Below, in pieces: positions 28,701 to 38,057 of a DNA stretch of 64,000 nt. The notes under the pieces are model-generated. The model had not been told where the DNA came from. It ran no database searches and saw only the letters and a program-made list of their open reading frames with translations. Location: contig CAJNDS010000546.1 of the NCBI GenBank assembly GCA_905221605.1, positions 622,824 to 686,823 of the forward strand. Reading direction: 5' to 3'. Positions within the stretch are counted from its first letter, which is position 1, and each line of letters begins with the position of its first letter. Position numbers and translations under genes: made by a program. The DNA is from Symbiodinium natans (taxonomy: Eukaryota > Sar > Dinophyceae > Suessiales > Symbiodiniaceae).

Positions 28701-29234
28701 AAAAGAAGACGCCCAGACCGAGGCGTGGATCCTCCAGGCGCTCTTCGCCGTGGCGCTGTGGGGAGCTTTGGGGGGCTCTGCTTTTCGTGTTCCGGCTCTT
28801 CCTGGTGGGTTTAGGGTTTAGGGTGTTTAGGGTTTAGGGTTTAGGGTGTAGGGTTCGGGGTGTAGGGTTCAGGGATTAGGGTTTAGGGTTTGGGGTTTAG
28901 GGAGATTCTGGACTTTAGGGAGTTTGGAGACTACAGGGAGTTTAGGGAGGTTTGGGTTTAGGGTTTAGGTGGGAGGGGGTGGGAGGGGGGATCTTGAAGG
29001 TCGTAGCGTCAAAGGGTTTTGGGTCAGAGTATGGGATCTTATACTGCACCCACCCAAACACCCTACCCACCGCCCCGCGCCCCCATCCCCAACGGAAGCC
29101 CCAAAGAGCCCGAACCACCAAATACCCCCCATACACCCATACTTCTAAACTTGCAAACATATGTTCTGCCTTCCTAAACCCGAAACCGTACACCCTCAAC
29201 CCACCTAAAGCCCTAAAACCCTCAAGCCGAAGCC

Positions 29235-29266
<32 letters not shown>

Positions 29267-29339
29267 ACCCCCAACCCTCAACCCTCAACCCTAAACCCTA
29301 AACCCTAAACCCTGAACCCTAAACCCTAAGCCCTAAGCC

Positions 29340-29385
<46 letters not shown>

Positions 29386-30811
29386 ACCCTAAACCCTAAA
29401 CCCTAAATTTAAGAGCCTCCGGCTCAAGCCGCCGACCCCGCTGGAGCATAGTTGAAAGGTCTAAACCCACTCGTCGGCTCAAAGGATGCTTTCCTCATCG
29501 CATGGTTCGAAGATGATCCCAGCCTGCTCGGCAGAGTTCTGTGAAACGTTGGGGGGGGGGGGGGGGGGCACCAGGACCCAAACAGCCCCACGAAAAAATT
29601 GTGCACCGACCCCCCCTACCCCCCCCCGGGGTAAGGAGGGAAAGAGGGAGGTTTTCACCTCCTCAAACCCATCCAACACGCCGCCAGGGTCGGCGGACCC
29701 TAAACCCTAAACCCTAAACCCCAAACCCCAAACCCTAAACCCTAAACCCTAAACCCTACCCCTAAACCCTAAACCCAAACCCTAAACCCTAAACCTTACA
29801 ACCCGCCTTCGAGGTGCCTCCTTGCCTTCCTCGTGAGCCGTCTGCGCGTGCTGGCAGCGCCTCTGCTGGCGCTCGCCGGGGGCCCTGGAGAGAAGAGGCT
29901 TTGGGGTATAGGGTTTAGGGTTTAGGGTTTAGGGTTTAGGGTTTGCGGTTTCCGGATTGCTGTGATAGGACGTAGATGTTCCTGTGATAGGACGTAGATG
30001 TTCCAAAGCTCGAAAGCTTCGTGAGCAGATGTGGCCCGACGGATTTGTACTGAAGTGAACTCAGTGAAAGAAGCACGAAATTAGTAAGCGATTGAACGAA
30101 ACAAAGCGATATAATATTGCTACGAACAGAAAGCCAAGAATAGAAATGATAACGCCAGTGAATAAAATGAACTGGCCCGTATATTATTTTGTATTACTAG
30201 TGAAATCTCATTTGCAATCATATCCTTGTCCTTTGATCATAAATTGTTTTTGGAATATTTGTTTTTTATCAGGAATTACTATATTATTCCAATTTATTCC
30301 AGGAATCTTCTCAGATTTACATTATACATCAGATATTGATTCAGCATATTTTCTCTTTTGATTTTAATTAGAGAAATATATTATGGATTGTGTTTTCGTT
30401 ATCTTCATTGCAATGATGAAACATATCTCTTTCTTATTAGATTTCTTCGTCTTGGAAGAGCTACATCTTATGCTTCATATATGATCATCCAAATTCTTGG
30501 TTTTCTGGAATGGTTATGTTCTTCTTCTAAATGGGAACAGCAATATATGTTTATATGTATATATGTCTATACGTATATATGTGTATATGTATATATGTAT
30601 ATATGTATATATGTATATATGTATATATGTATACATATATACATATATATATATATATGTATATGTACAGAAAACAGGGGAAGTTCCAGGCATTTAGAGT
30701 TTAGGGTTGAGCAATACGAACGAGCGCCCTGCTTCACTGACGAGAGCTACGCCAGGTCGGAGCTCTGTGCGCGTCTCCCGCCGGGGCCAAAGCCGCACAT
30801 GCAAGATTGGA
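28701..30811 (+). CDS. Exon chain 5: three phase-matched exons, hydrophobic product unknown
   Basis: Exon 28701-28808 follows TAAACCCTACAG, reads [20 protein letters not shown] then [15 protein letters not shown] and ends GG|GTTTAGG. Exon 29814-29905 after CCCGCCTTCGAG adds one base and reads [20 protein letters not shown] then [10 protein letters not shown], ending G|GTATAGG. Exon 30698-30811 after GTTCCAGGCATTTAG adds two bases and reads [20 protein letters not shown]..., ending A|GTTTAGG. The first two exons together give two hydrophobic, possibly membrane-spanning segments. The second intron would contain the mitochondrial cob insertion. The family is not recognised. Confidence 0.45.
28940..29215. 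other. Intron-like interior, no gene
   Basis: The ORFs on both strands (28952-29308, 28942-29199) run into heptamer arrays and show no domain. Confidence 0.45.
29221..29405 (-). repeat. (CCCTCAA)n and CCCTAAA arrays
   Basis: Two homogeneous CCCTCAA blocks are separated by CCCTAAA. Confidence 0.97.
29483..29545 (-). CDS. Weak minus-strand terminal exon candidate
   Basis: On the minus strand a C18 tract and ACGTTTCACAG precede [19 protein letters not shown] and a TGA. The homopolymer would serve as a pyrimidine tract. The evidence is slight. Confidence 0.22.
29551..29568. repeat. Poly-G tract
   Basis: This is a run of about 18 G (C on the minus strand). Confidence 0.93.
29697..29795 (-). repeat. 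CCCTAAA array
   Basis: This array lies upstream of exon 29814. Confidence 0.95.
29961..30004. repeat. 22-bp direct duplication
   Basis: CTGTGATAGGACGTAGATGT plus TC occurs twice in tandem shortly before the mitochondrial insertion. Confidence 0.85.
30078..30180 (-). pseudogene. Possible inverted mitochondrial coding fragment
   Basis: Read on the minus strand, this AT-rich block encodes a very hydrophobic stretch ([20 protein letters not shown]) ending in [11 protein letters not shown] and a stop. It resembles the C-terminal membrane helix of a mitochondrial oxidase subunit such as Cox1, but I cannot assign it. It abuts the cob pseudogene head to head, so the insert may be a recombinant mitochondrial fragment. 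Confidence 0.35.
30188..30545 (+). pseudogene. cob: Nuclear mitochondrial insertion: cytochrome b (cob), broken
   Basis: This AT-rich block in otherwise balanced DNA encodes the N-terminal part of cytochrome b of complex III. Frame 1 holds [11 protein letters not shown] and a first helix up to [10 protein letters not shown] missing T in the run at 30349-30352 shifts to the frame with [20 protein letters not shown] and LGRA. A second shift near 30477-30482 moves to [14 protein letters not shown], which hits TAA at 30528-30530 followed by MGT. Two frameshifts and a stop make it non-functional in the nucleus. The motifs are of dinoflagellate/myzozoan type. Homology ends where an ATATATGT microsatellite begins. 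It lies inside a putative intron of exon chain 5. Confidence 0.85.
30540..30670. repeat. (TATATG)n microsatellite at the end of the cob insertion
   Basis: Alternating TATATG/TATACG units begin directly at the cob breakpoint. Confidence 0.95.
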
Positions 30812-30960
30812 GTTTAGGGTTTAGGGTTTAGGGGCTAGGGGTTAGGGGTTAGGGGTTAGGGTTTAGGGCTTAAACCCTAAACCCTAAACCTCAAACCCTA
30901 AACCCTAAACTCCTATCAGCCCTACACCCTAAACCCTAAACCTCCTGCGAGCGCTTCTTT
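30812..30960. repeat. Facing TTTAGGG and CCCTAAA arrays
   Basis: TTTAGGG and GTTAGGG units (30812-30868) are followed at once by CCCTAAA (30870-30950), forming a near-palindromic junction. Confidence 0.93.
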
Positions 30961-31030
30961 GGGTGCGGGGGAGTCCTTGTTTTATGTGAAGAGGCTCTGT
31001 TTTGCAAGCTACTAAACTCTAAGCCCTACG

Positions 31031-31095
31031 CCCCTTTTAACCACTTTACACCAAGAAGGGTGCCCTTTGTGTCCCTGGGTTACTCTTGGGTCTAG
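31031..31095. mobile_element. MITE-like element C, right half
   Basis: CCCCTTTTAACCACTTTACA, an AAGAAGGGTGCCCTTTGT hairpin, and the right end GTTACTCTTGGGTCTAG. Confidence 0.7.
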
Positions 31096-31140
31096 TCTCT
31101 TGACTTGCCTAAACCTTTCTTAAACCCTCTGTCTTTGCAG

Positions 31141-33167
31141 TCGGGCGAATCCCACAATGTCACGACTGATCCCAACAATTCCCTGACCGGAGCTTCGACC
31201 TTCCTGTTTGAAACAGTATCGGTGTACTCCCGAACCCTGAATCCCTTCTACCCTCCCTGGTTCTTTGGAGGGGAATGAGGGAATGAGGGCCCTATATATA
31301 CCCTTTAGCGGATTATGTAGGGCCCCGCATTCCCTCATTCCCTACTAAGAACCGGCCAGGCTACCCCCTAAAACGCTAGAGCCCAGACCCCAACTGCTCA
31401 AAATGCAAGCCTCCCTAAGCCCCACTTGGAGGTTCATGGTACTTACTAACCAAGTTTAACTGGACTTGTTCTAACCATGTTAGGGCACTTAGGGGCCTTA
31501 TCAGTGGGTTATAAGTACAGTTACAATTGGGTTAATAAGTACCATGACCCGCCAAGTAGGCCCTGTATAACCCCCGAAGCCTTCCGCTTAAGCGCGCCTC
31601 GCCCATGGGATCCCCAAACGAAACCGAAAGAGTAAGGGGGTGGCCATGAAGGGACTCTTGAAAGGATGCCAAGGTTTAGGGTTCAGGGTTTAGGGTTCAG
31701 GGTTTAGGGTTTAGGGTTTTGGGATTTGGGTTTTGGGTTTTGGGTTCGGGGTTTAGGGTAAGTTTAGGGTTTAGGGTTCGGGGTTTCGAGTTTCGGGATT
31801 CGGGTTTCGGGATCAGGGTCTGCTGCATCTGAGTTGTTTCTCGGCCCCTTCTGACCTGCTTTAGTATGGAGCCTGGGGTTAGGCCTAACTATGCACAAAG
31901 TCCTTGCTGACCCTATAGCAGCCTAACAGTAAACCTTTCCTGCGTGCGTTCCCGAACCCCTTAGTCACCCCGGGGTCAATGCAAGTAACTTTGCCTAAGC
32001 CCTAGCCTCTAACCCCTAACCCCTAAACCCCAAACCCTAAACCCAAACCCTAAACCCTAAACCCTAAACCCTAAACCCTACTGATCGGGTGCATCCACTG
32101 TGGGCACTGTCACTGAAGGCGCTTCTGGGCTTCGCAATTGGCCGCCGCCTGTGGCTGCTGCCGCTTGGTGCGCTCCCCAGCTGGGCCACAGGTTTGGTTC
32201 AGGGTTTGGGGTTTAGGGTTTAGGGTTTAGGGCTTAGGGCTTAGGGTTTAGGGTTTAGGGTTTAGGGCTTAGGGTTCAGGGTTCAGGGTTCAGGGTTCAG
32301 GGTTCAGGGTTCAGGGTTCAGGCTTTAGGGTTTAGGGTTTAGGGCTGAGGCTTCCGCACTCTAGGCACGCTAGTGTATGTGCGAGCAGTGTGTTGGCCGT
32401 TAATGCGAGATCGGTGATTCCAGCAGCTGTGTTGCTCTTTCAGGAGAGCTTGTGCAAGCCCGGGCGCGCTCACGGCTTAGCTACGCTACATCGGCTTGTG
32501 GGTATGCAAAGACGTATTGAATAAAAACTATCGCCTAACCTCAAGCGCTCGCCAAATCGTCACCTTGCACTTCCCCCATGTTTGCCGATGGCTTTTGTTG
32601 GAAGGTGTTGCTTCTTTAAACCTTGAACCCTTGCACAGCCCGAAACCCTAAACCCGTTTTTTTTTTTTTTTTGGGGGGGGGGGGGGGGCACAGTATTGCC
32701 TTTATGATTTGAGTAACCAAGCTTTCTGCAAGATCCAGCTGCATTCGCACACAGCACTCGCATCAGCTTGTTGCAGATGCAGCCAATGAGTGCTACACAA
32801 TTCACTCACAAGTTTCGAAGCCTGAGCCGAGGCCCAAGTCCTCAATTTCTTTCGTACACCCTTTTAATAGCACTATAAACCGCAAGCATCCATGACAAGC
32901 TTTTCTCGGAAGTTGAGAGATAGAAAGGCAAGTCAACCCTAAACCTCATAAGCCCGACGTCAGTTCACTGGTACTTCCCAGCCGCGCCACGGGCCGTAGA
33001 CACTGAACCCTCAAACCCTAAACCCTAAACCCTAAACCCTAAACCCTAAACCCCACACCCCAAACCCCAAACCCCAAACCCCAAACCCCTTCGCCAGGTC
33101 TTCAGGCCCTCCTCGTGGTGGCGCCGCTCTGGTACAGCCGCTCGGTCGATGCTCCTGGCATCCTCAG
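31141..33167 (+). CDS. Exon chain 6: four phase-matched exons, product unknown
   Basis: Exon 31141-31221 follows CTCTGTCTTTGCAG, reads SGESHNVTTDPNNSLTGAST and ends TCG|GTGTAC. Exon 32119-32191 after GTCACTGAAG reads ALLGFAIGRRLWLLPLGALP to G|GTTTGG. Exon 32444-32497 after TTGCTCTTTCAG reads ELVQARARSRLSYATSA when phase is kept (54 nt, so phase-neutral). Exon 33098-33167 after CTTCGCCAG reads LQALLVVAPLWYSRSVDAPG and ends AG|GTCAGG. Exons 2 and 4 are hydrophobic, suggesting a membrane protein. A further small candidate (31631-31673) does not fit the phase. The family is unknown. Confidence 0.43.
31257..31355. mobile_element. MITE-like element D, complete copy
   Basis: The left end CTGGTTCTTTGGAGGGGAAT and right end AATCCC-type sequence CATTCCCTCATTCCCTACTA, then AGAACCGG, are imperfect inverted repeats. 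The centre CTATATATACCC separates them. Confidence 0.75.
31424..31558. mobile_element. MITE-like element A, complete copy
   Basis: The ends are ACTTGGAGGTTCATGGTACT and AGTACCATGACCCGCCAAGT. The core has the repeated GGTTATAAGTACAGTTACAA motif. Confidence 0.82.
31680..31760 (+). repeat. TTTAGGG/TTTTGGG array
   Basis: Mixed G-rich units. The following 31800-32000 is unique, intron-like sequence. Confidence 0.9.
32000..32085 (-). repeat. CCCTAAA array
   Basis: This C-rich array lies upstream of exon 32119. Confidence 0.93.
32205..32345 (+). repeat. TTTAGGG array with TTCAGGG and CTTAGGG blocks
   Basis: It starts just after the donor of exon 32119-32191. Positions 32272-32325 are nearly all TTCAGGG. 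Confidence 0.97.
32657..32689. repeat. T16-G17 compound homopolymer
   Basis: A T run passes directly into a G run, the same design as 43215-43249. A possible acceptor (GGGGCACAG) and an open frame (YCLYDLSNQAFCKIQLHSHT to TGA, to about 32789) follow, but the opposite strand is open too. Confidence 0.93.
33010..33090 (-). repeat. CCCTAAA then CCCCAAA array
   Basis: This C-rich array ends seven bases before the CTTCGCCAG acceptor. Confidence 0.95.
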
Positions 33168-33250
33168 GTCAGGTCTAGGTCTACACCCTTTAGGGTGGGG
33201 TTTGGGGTTTAGGGTTTACGGTTTGGGGTTTAGGGTTTAGGGTTTAGAGT

Positions 33251-33363
33251 ATAGGACCCAGAGTAGGCCCGTCTTCCCTTGGTTTAGGGTTTCGGTTCCC
33301 TTGCAAGCCCCTTTTATACCAAAAGGGGCACCCTTTTTTGTTCTTAGGTTGCTCGTGGTCTAG
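33251..33363. mobile_element. MITE-like element C, complete copy
   Basis: The left end is TAGGACCCAGAGTAGGCCC and the right end GGTTGCTCGTGGTCTAG. The core contains AAAAGGGGCACCCTTTTTTG. Confidence 0.77.
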
Positions 33364-33404
33364 GAACCCTACACCCCTGAACTCCTAAACTCCTAACCCA
33401 GGGT

Positions 33405-33850
33405 GTGTCCGTTCCGTTCCGCCCATTCCGGGGTCCACGTTGAGTTCCGTTCCGTTCCGGGCGTTGCATTCCGTTCTGTTCCCTAAACGTACGAACATGA
33501 TTTTTCCAAGCATCGGCAAAATCATTGTGGGAACTCCCTGCTATTGTCCTTTAAGGAGGCTCCGGCTGCATCGGGAAGCGCTGGTCTTGTGCAGGCTATT
33601 CTTTTCGGCGTCTGATGCAGAACCTCCGGGATTCGGCCGGAGCATGCCGGAGCCTCTCAAAAGACAACTAGCAGGCGGTTGCCAAGATGATCTTTTCGGT
33701 GCTTGGGAGAATCATTTTGGTTTTCTGCTTGGAAAGACTCTGTCTTTCCGTGCATTCGCGGGCTACCCGGTCTCCTTGTCCTGAATATGCTGTCGCGTTC
33801 CGTTCCCCTTACCGTTCCGTTCCCGTTACCGTTCCGTTCCGTTGTCTGCT
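33405..33850. repeat. Fold-back element between (GTTCC)n blocks
   Basis: GTTCCGTTCC repeats lie at 33407-33484 and again at 33788-33846. Between them 33497-33570 and 33640-33715 are imperfect reverse complements (ATGATTTTTCCAAGCATCGG against CCGAAAAGATCATC, and AGGAGGCTCCGGCTGC against GCATGCCGGAGCCTCT). The whole could form one long hairpin. ORFs here (33440-33784 and others) are by-products. Confidence 0.65.
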
Positions 33851-33865
33851 GGTTCTCTGGATCCC

Positions 33866-33908
33866 AAACCCTAAACCCTAAACCCTAAACCCTAAACCCT
33901 AAACCCTC
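33866..33908 (-). repeat. CCCTAAA array
   Basis: Six perfect heptamers. The unique stretch 33909-34035 after them holds no supported exon. Confidence 0.97.
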
Positions 33909-34039
33909 TCAGAATCCCTAAGCCGTGGTTCCGTAGGGAAAGGCCCCAATCCTTGACAGTGTTCGGGACTTAAGGCCAGAGACTTCGGGAACCGGGGATA
34001 ACGTCGTAGCCCGCAACCCGCCGAAGCTTTAAACCGCAA

Positions 34040-34405
34040 CCCTAAACCCTAAACCCTAAACCCCTAAACCCCTAAACCCCTAAACCCCTAAACCCCTAAA
34101 CCCCTAAACCCCTAAACCCCTAAACCCCTAAACCCCTAAACCCCTACACCCCTAAACAACTAAACCCCTAAACCGCTAAACCCCTAAACCCCTAAACCCT
34201 AAACCCCAAACCCTAAACCCCAAACCCTAAACCCTAAACCCTAAACCCTAAGCCCTAAGCCCTAAGCCCTAAACCCTAGCCCTAAACCCTAAACCCTAAA
34301 CCCTAAACCCTAAACCCTAAACCCTAAACCCTAAACCCTAAACCCTAAACCCTAAACCCTAAACCCTAAACCCTAAACCCTAAACCCTAAACCCTAAACC
34401 CCAAC
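34040..34405 (-). repeat. (CCCCTAAA)n then CCCTAAA array
   Basis: About 16 CCCCTAAA octamers (34058-34200) and about 20 heptamers make one of the longest arrays in the window. Confidence 0.98.
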
Positions 34406-34526
34406 CCGAAGCCTTTAAAAGGAACCCGAAGCCTACATTCCTAACTCCGAAACTCTGCGACCCTAAAATCCCAAACCCTCACCCGAAAGCCGAGACCCCA
34501 CCAGTACCCCTTCAAGATGCCTAAAC

Positions 34527-34527
<1 letters not shown>

Positions 34528-34561
<34 letters not shown>
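34528..34561. repeat. Poly-C tract, 34 nt
   Basis: It separates a CCCTAAA-rich left side from a TTTAGGG-rich right side. Confidence 0.95.
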
Positions 34562-34567
34562 AGATGA

Positions 34568-34775
34568 GGGTTAGGGTTTAGGGTTTAGGGTTTAGGGTTT
34601 AGGGTTTAGGGTTTAGGGTTAGGGTTTAGGGTTTATAGGGTTTAGGGTTTAGGATTTAGGGTGTAGGGTTCTAGCGTTCTAGGGTTCTAGGGTTCTAGGG
34701 TTCTAGGGTTCTAGGGTTTAGGGTTTTGGGTTTTGGGTTTTGGGTTTTGGGTTTAGGGTTTAGGGACTAAGGTTT
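34568..34775 (+). repeat. TTTAGGG array with (TTCTAGGG)n and (TTTTGGG)n blocks
   Basis: Blocks of distinct variants follow one another. Confidence 0.97.
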
Positions 34776-34828
34776 AGGGACTGAGGTACACTTAGCCTCT
34801 TATGAAGGGACAGCCTTAAACGGGCTAC

Positions 34829-34913
34829 CTACACTCTCCAAGTACCCTGTAAGCTGCCCTCAATACCCCCATGAAGGTATACACCGGAGGCTCTTAGTAA
34901 GGGGTACTTGGGG
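34829..34913. mobile_element. MITE-like element K, copy 1
   Basis: CTCCAAGTACCCTGTAAG near the left and AAGGGGTACTTGGGG at the right are inverted repeats. It is related to 63735-63818. Confidence 0.6.
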
Positions 34914-35022
34914 CGCCCTAAACCCCAAACCCCAAACTCTAACCCTAAACCCTGAACCCTAAACCCTCGGTCTCGTGGGGGTGGCGGGGGGTGAAAGGAT
35001 GGGAGTCATGGGTCACGCCTAG

Positions 35023-35081
35023 GTAACGTCCTCGACCGGGTGAAGGAGGTGGGACTTGTAACGCGCAACCGCTGTTGGTGA
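35023..35081 (+). CDS. Candidate terminal exon, short
   Basis: After GGGTCACGCCTAG the frame reads NVLDRVKEVGLVTRNRCW to TGA. CCCTAAA lies upstream and TTTAGGG downstream. Confidence 0.3.
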
Positions 35082-35089
35082 ACAATGTC

Positions 35090-35190
35090 TGGGGTTTAGG
35101 GTTTAGGGTTTAGGGTTTAGGGCTTAGGGTTTAGGGTTTAGGGTTTGGGGTCTAAGGTTTCGGGTCTAGGGTTTAGGGTCTGGGGTCTAT
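35090..35190 (+). repeat. TTTAGGG array
   Basis: G-rich heptamers. The stretch 35190-35550 that follows is unique, with no supported gene. Confidence 0.93.
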
Positions 35191-35555
35191 ACCACTGTGC
35201 TTGTAGGTTTTGGAGTGTGCAGAGACTCCAAACCCCTGCACCCCTCACATCCCTAACTCAACGCACTGTTCCTAGTGCAGGGGCTATGGGGCCCCATTGT
35301 GCCTTTTTGTTTCTGGGTTTAGGGCTTCGGGGTGTTCAGGAAACTCAGAATCCGAATTCATACTTTTCGCTTCCCATGAACCTTCAAGTAAGGTGTCAGG
35401 GATCCAAGCAGGTTTACGGCCAAGGTTTTTAGGATTTAGGGTTTAGGGTTTAGGGATTGGGGTTTAGGGATTCCTGGAACTCCTACAAGAACTCCCCATG
35501 AACGTAAAGTCTTCTTGAAGCCCTGATCTCCCCAACAACTACTTTATGCCCACTC

Positions 35556-35682
35556 TACTTGCAGGTTCATGGGTGGTTTTAAGTAGGGTTTGAAGTACCA
35601 CAAATAAGGTTAGTTATCTCCGCTTACTAAGCTTACACCTTCAGTTGCCCTACTTATAAGCACCGCCATGGACCTCCAAGTA
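35556..35682. mobile_element. MITE-like element A, complete but diverged copy
   Basis: The ends are TACTTGCAGGTTCATGGGTG and CCGCCATGGACCTCCAAGTA. The interior is strongly diverged. Confidence 0.72.
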
Positions 35683-35739
35683 GTGGGGACTAGTGATAAG
35701 ATCCTGCACCGCAAACAACCAAAGAACGAGTGTGCCCAC

Positions 35740-35767
35740 GGGTGTGTGTGTGTGTGTGTGTGTGTGT
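35740..35767. repeat. (GT)n microsatellite
   Basis: GT dinucleotide run of about 13 units. Confidence 0.95.
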
Positions 35768-35802
35768 TGAAGATGGTTAGGGTAGTCTCGGAGGTTAGGA
35801 AC

Positions 35803-35860
35803 CCTAAACCCTGAACCCTAAACCCTAAACCCTAAACCCTAAACCCTAAACCCTAAACCC
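35803..35860 (-). repeat. CCCTAAA array
   Basis: Near-perfect C-rich heptamers. Confidence 0.97.
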
Positions 35861-35936
35861 TTGAGGGGCTTAGGGTTCAAGGGGTGAGGATCGATGAGGG
35901 TCTAGGGGCTTACGCTGAAGTTTCTTGGTGCCGGAG

Positions 35937-36662
35937 GTCGGACCCCTCGGGGAAGATGGTGACATGAGCCGCTGGCACGAGTTGGGTTTAGGGTTTAGGG
36001 TTTAGGGTTTAGGGTTTAGGGTTTAGGGTTTAGGGTTTAGGGTTTAGGGTTTAGGGTTTAGGGTTTAGGGTTTAGAGTTTAGGGTTTAGGGTTTAGGGTT
36101 TAGGGTTTCGTGTATGTGTGGAGTCAACTCAGCCTTGGGTGGAAGGTTGCGGGGCCTACAGGACCCTGAACCCGAAAAATAGTTGCAGTTGGGGGTCGAA
36201 GGGCAACTTAAATCCCTAAACCCCAGCGGGGTATTGATGTTTCTGGGAGTCCTGGGCAGCCCAACAGCACGGCCGGGGGGGGGGGGGGGGGGGGTCCCCA
36301 TTTTAAAGGGCCCTCATGTAGGGAAGATGCACCTACGAAGATATGATTTAGCAATAAGCCCTTCGTCAGTTGTGTGGCCTCAGTGCCTCGATGGAAACTC
36401 AAAGGCCTTAAATCACCAAAGCCCCGGCCCCAGAAGTGACAAAAAGCTCCAAACCCGAAGCCCGAAACCCCACGAGCTCTTAACCCTAAAGGGGTTGGGG
36501 TTCAGGGTTTAGGGTTTGGGGTTTAGGGTTGAGGGGGGAGGGGGAGGGTTTGGGGTTTAGGGCAACACCTAAAACCCCAAGCCCCAGCACGCCAGGCGCG
36601 ATCTTGTCGCCTGGGCCAACAGCTCACTGCCACCATCGGCGCTGCTCCTCGCGGCCTGGGAA
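35937..36662 (+). CDS. Two candidate exons, relation uncertain
   Basis: Exon 35937-35985 after TTGGTGCCGGAG reads VGPLGEDGDMSRWHEL and ends G|GTTTAGGG. Exon 36596-36662 after CCAGCACGCCAG reads RDLVAWANSSLPPSALLLAA in its best frame, but that frame is not the one that keeps phase with the first exon. They may therefore belong to different genes, or one may be wrong. Confidence 0.3.
35986..36108 (+). repeat. Long TTTAGGG array
   Basis: About 17 heptamers start at the donor of exon 35937-35985. Confidence 0.98.
36275..36294. repeat. Poly-G tract
   Basis: G run of about 19 in the unique intron-like stretch 36110-36480, whose overlapping ORFs are not called. Confidence 0.93.
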
Positions 36663-36829
36663 GGGATGGGGATTGGGGGATTGGGGGTTTGGGGGTTTCG
36701 GGGTTTGGGGGTTTAGGGTTTAGGGTTTAGGGTTTAGGGTTTAGAGGGTTTAGGGTTTAGGGGGTTTGGGGTTTAGGGGTTTGGGGTTTGGGGTTTGGGT
36801 CTAGGGTGTGCATGGAATCCCCACCTTCC

Positions 36830-36902
36830 CCCCCTGCTCCCCCCCTGCTCCCCCCCTGCTCCCCCCCCCTCTCCTCCCCCCCGCCCCCTCCCTCCCCCGC
36901 AG
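36830..36902 (+). repeat. (CCCCCCTGCT)n pyrimidine tract ending in an acceptor
   Basis: Tandem decamers of almost pure pyrimidine run into CCTCCCCCGCAG. The run could act as an unusually strong polypyrimidine tract for exon 36903. Confidence 0.85.
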
Positions 36903-37069
36903 GGCATCAGGTTCGGGAGGTAGAAAGTTTCGGGTTCAGCCATGTCCCCCGCAGCTTGTGTGTTCGACTTATTTTTTCTGGCTTTGTAGCTATGAGGTTT
37001 TGGGATTTCGGAGCATCTGGTGAAAGGTTACCTACTCGGCAACTAAGTCAACCCGAAGCGCAGGCATGA
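36903..37069 (+). CDS. Candidate terminal exon, product unknown
   Basis: A 54-codon frame reads HQVREVESFGFSHVPRSLCV, then RLIFSGFVAMRFWDFGASGE, and ends QLSQPEAQA TGA. It starts two bases into a codon after the decamer pyrimidine tract. It is one of the longest non-repetitive exon candidates. A second frame is open for part of it. The family is unknown. Confidence 0.42.
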
Positions 37070-37420
37070 GCAATTAGAGAAAAGGGGGGCTTTAGGGCTC
37101 CAGAGGGCTTAGGGTTTGTACCCTAACCCTAAACCCTAAACCCTAAACCATTGGGGAAATATTGCAACTTAACCTATGTAGGAATCTAACCTCACGCGCA
37201 ACCAGTTAGCAAGTCCTTCAAGTAACCTTGAGGTCTTCTGATTTCGGCTAGGGCCAGTACTTGGGGTAGTTACAACTGGGGATGTAGGTGGGGTAAGTGT
37301 AGTCACAAGTGGTTGTTCCCATAGATCAGAGGTAGGCTACAGTATCTATTGCCCTACTTAATAGCCTCCGATGATCCTCCCAGCACGCTTCCCAGAAGGA
37401 CATGCACATCCTAAACCCCA
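37070..37420. other. Unique stretch, no gene; B-like fragment
   Basis: It has short CCCTAAA units at 37123-37148. Positions 37255-37390 are loosely related to element B interior (AGTTACAACTGGG, ACTTAATAGCCTCCGATGAT). Confidence 0.4.
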
Positions 37421-37429
37421 AGCCCTAAA

Positions 37430-37502
37430 CCCTAAACCCTATAAACCCTAAACCCTAAACCCTAAACCCTAAACCCTAAACCCTAAACCCTAAACCCTAA
37501 AC
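37430..37502 (-). repeat. CCCTAAA array
   Basis: This C-rich array lies upstream of exon 37555. Confidence 0.97.
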
Positions 37503-37554
37503 CTCCCGGAAGGACATGACTCTGGCCGCGAAACTGCGACTGACCTGCCCGCAG

Positions 37555-37610
37555 ATCCGCCATGCCGGCGGCGCTTTGTGTTGCATCGCACCTCGAAAGG
37601 AGGTCTTTGG
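37555..37610 (+). CDS. Candidate exon, product unknown
   Basis: After GACCTGCCCGCAG the frame reads IRHAGGALCCIAPRKEVF and ends GG|GTTTAGGG. Confidence 0.38.
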
Positions 37611-37760
37611 GTTTAGGGTTTAGGGTTTAGGGTTTTTAGGGTTTATAGGGTTTATAGGGTTTATAGGGTTTATAGGGTTGAGGGTTGAGGGTTGATGGTT
37701 GAGGGTTGAGGGTTGAGGCGGTTGAGGGTTGAGGCGGTTGAGGGTTGAGGGTTGAGGGCC
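37611..37760 (+). repeat. TTTAGGG, (TTTATAGGG)n and (TTGAGGG)n blocks
   Basis: Three successive variant blocks begin at the donor of the previous exon. Confidence 0.97.
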
Positions 37761-38055
37761 AAGCTAGGGGGTTCCTATGTTCTTATTGTACGTTCCCCAG
37801 CACCCGAACAATCAAAAGGTACCTTAACGGGGTTTCCTACGGAACCCAACCCAAAATTTCATATCAGCCCATGTGAGGGGTTTCCGAAATTAGGGGTACC
37901 TTGTTGGGGTCCTGTTTATAAGGGGATCATACGAATTATTCGGGAGTTTACTCTTAGGGGCCCCTCATTGTCGTAAAACCCCCAGGGGCCCTTCGAAAAT
38001 ATCGGTATTGGCAGATCTCAAGGGCCTGCAGGGGCCAGGCTCCTACAGAAAAGGG
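37761..38055. other. Unique intron-like stretch
   Basis: The ORF 37752-37976 overlaps the repeat and has no recognisable motif. Confidence 0.45.
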
Positions 38056-38057
38056 CT

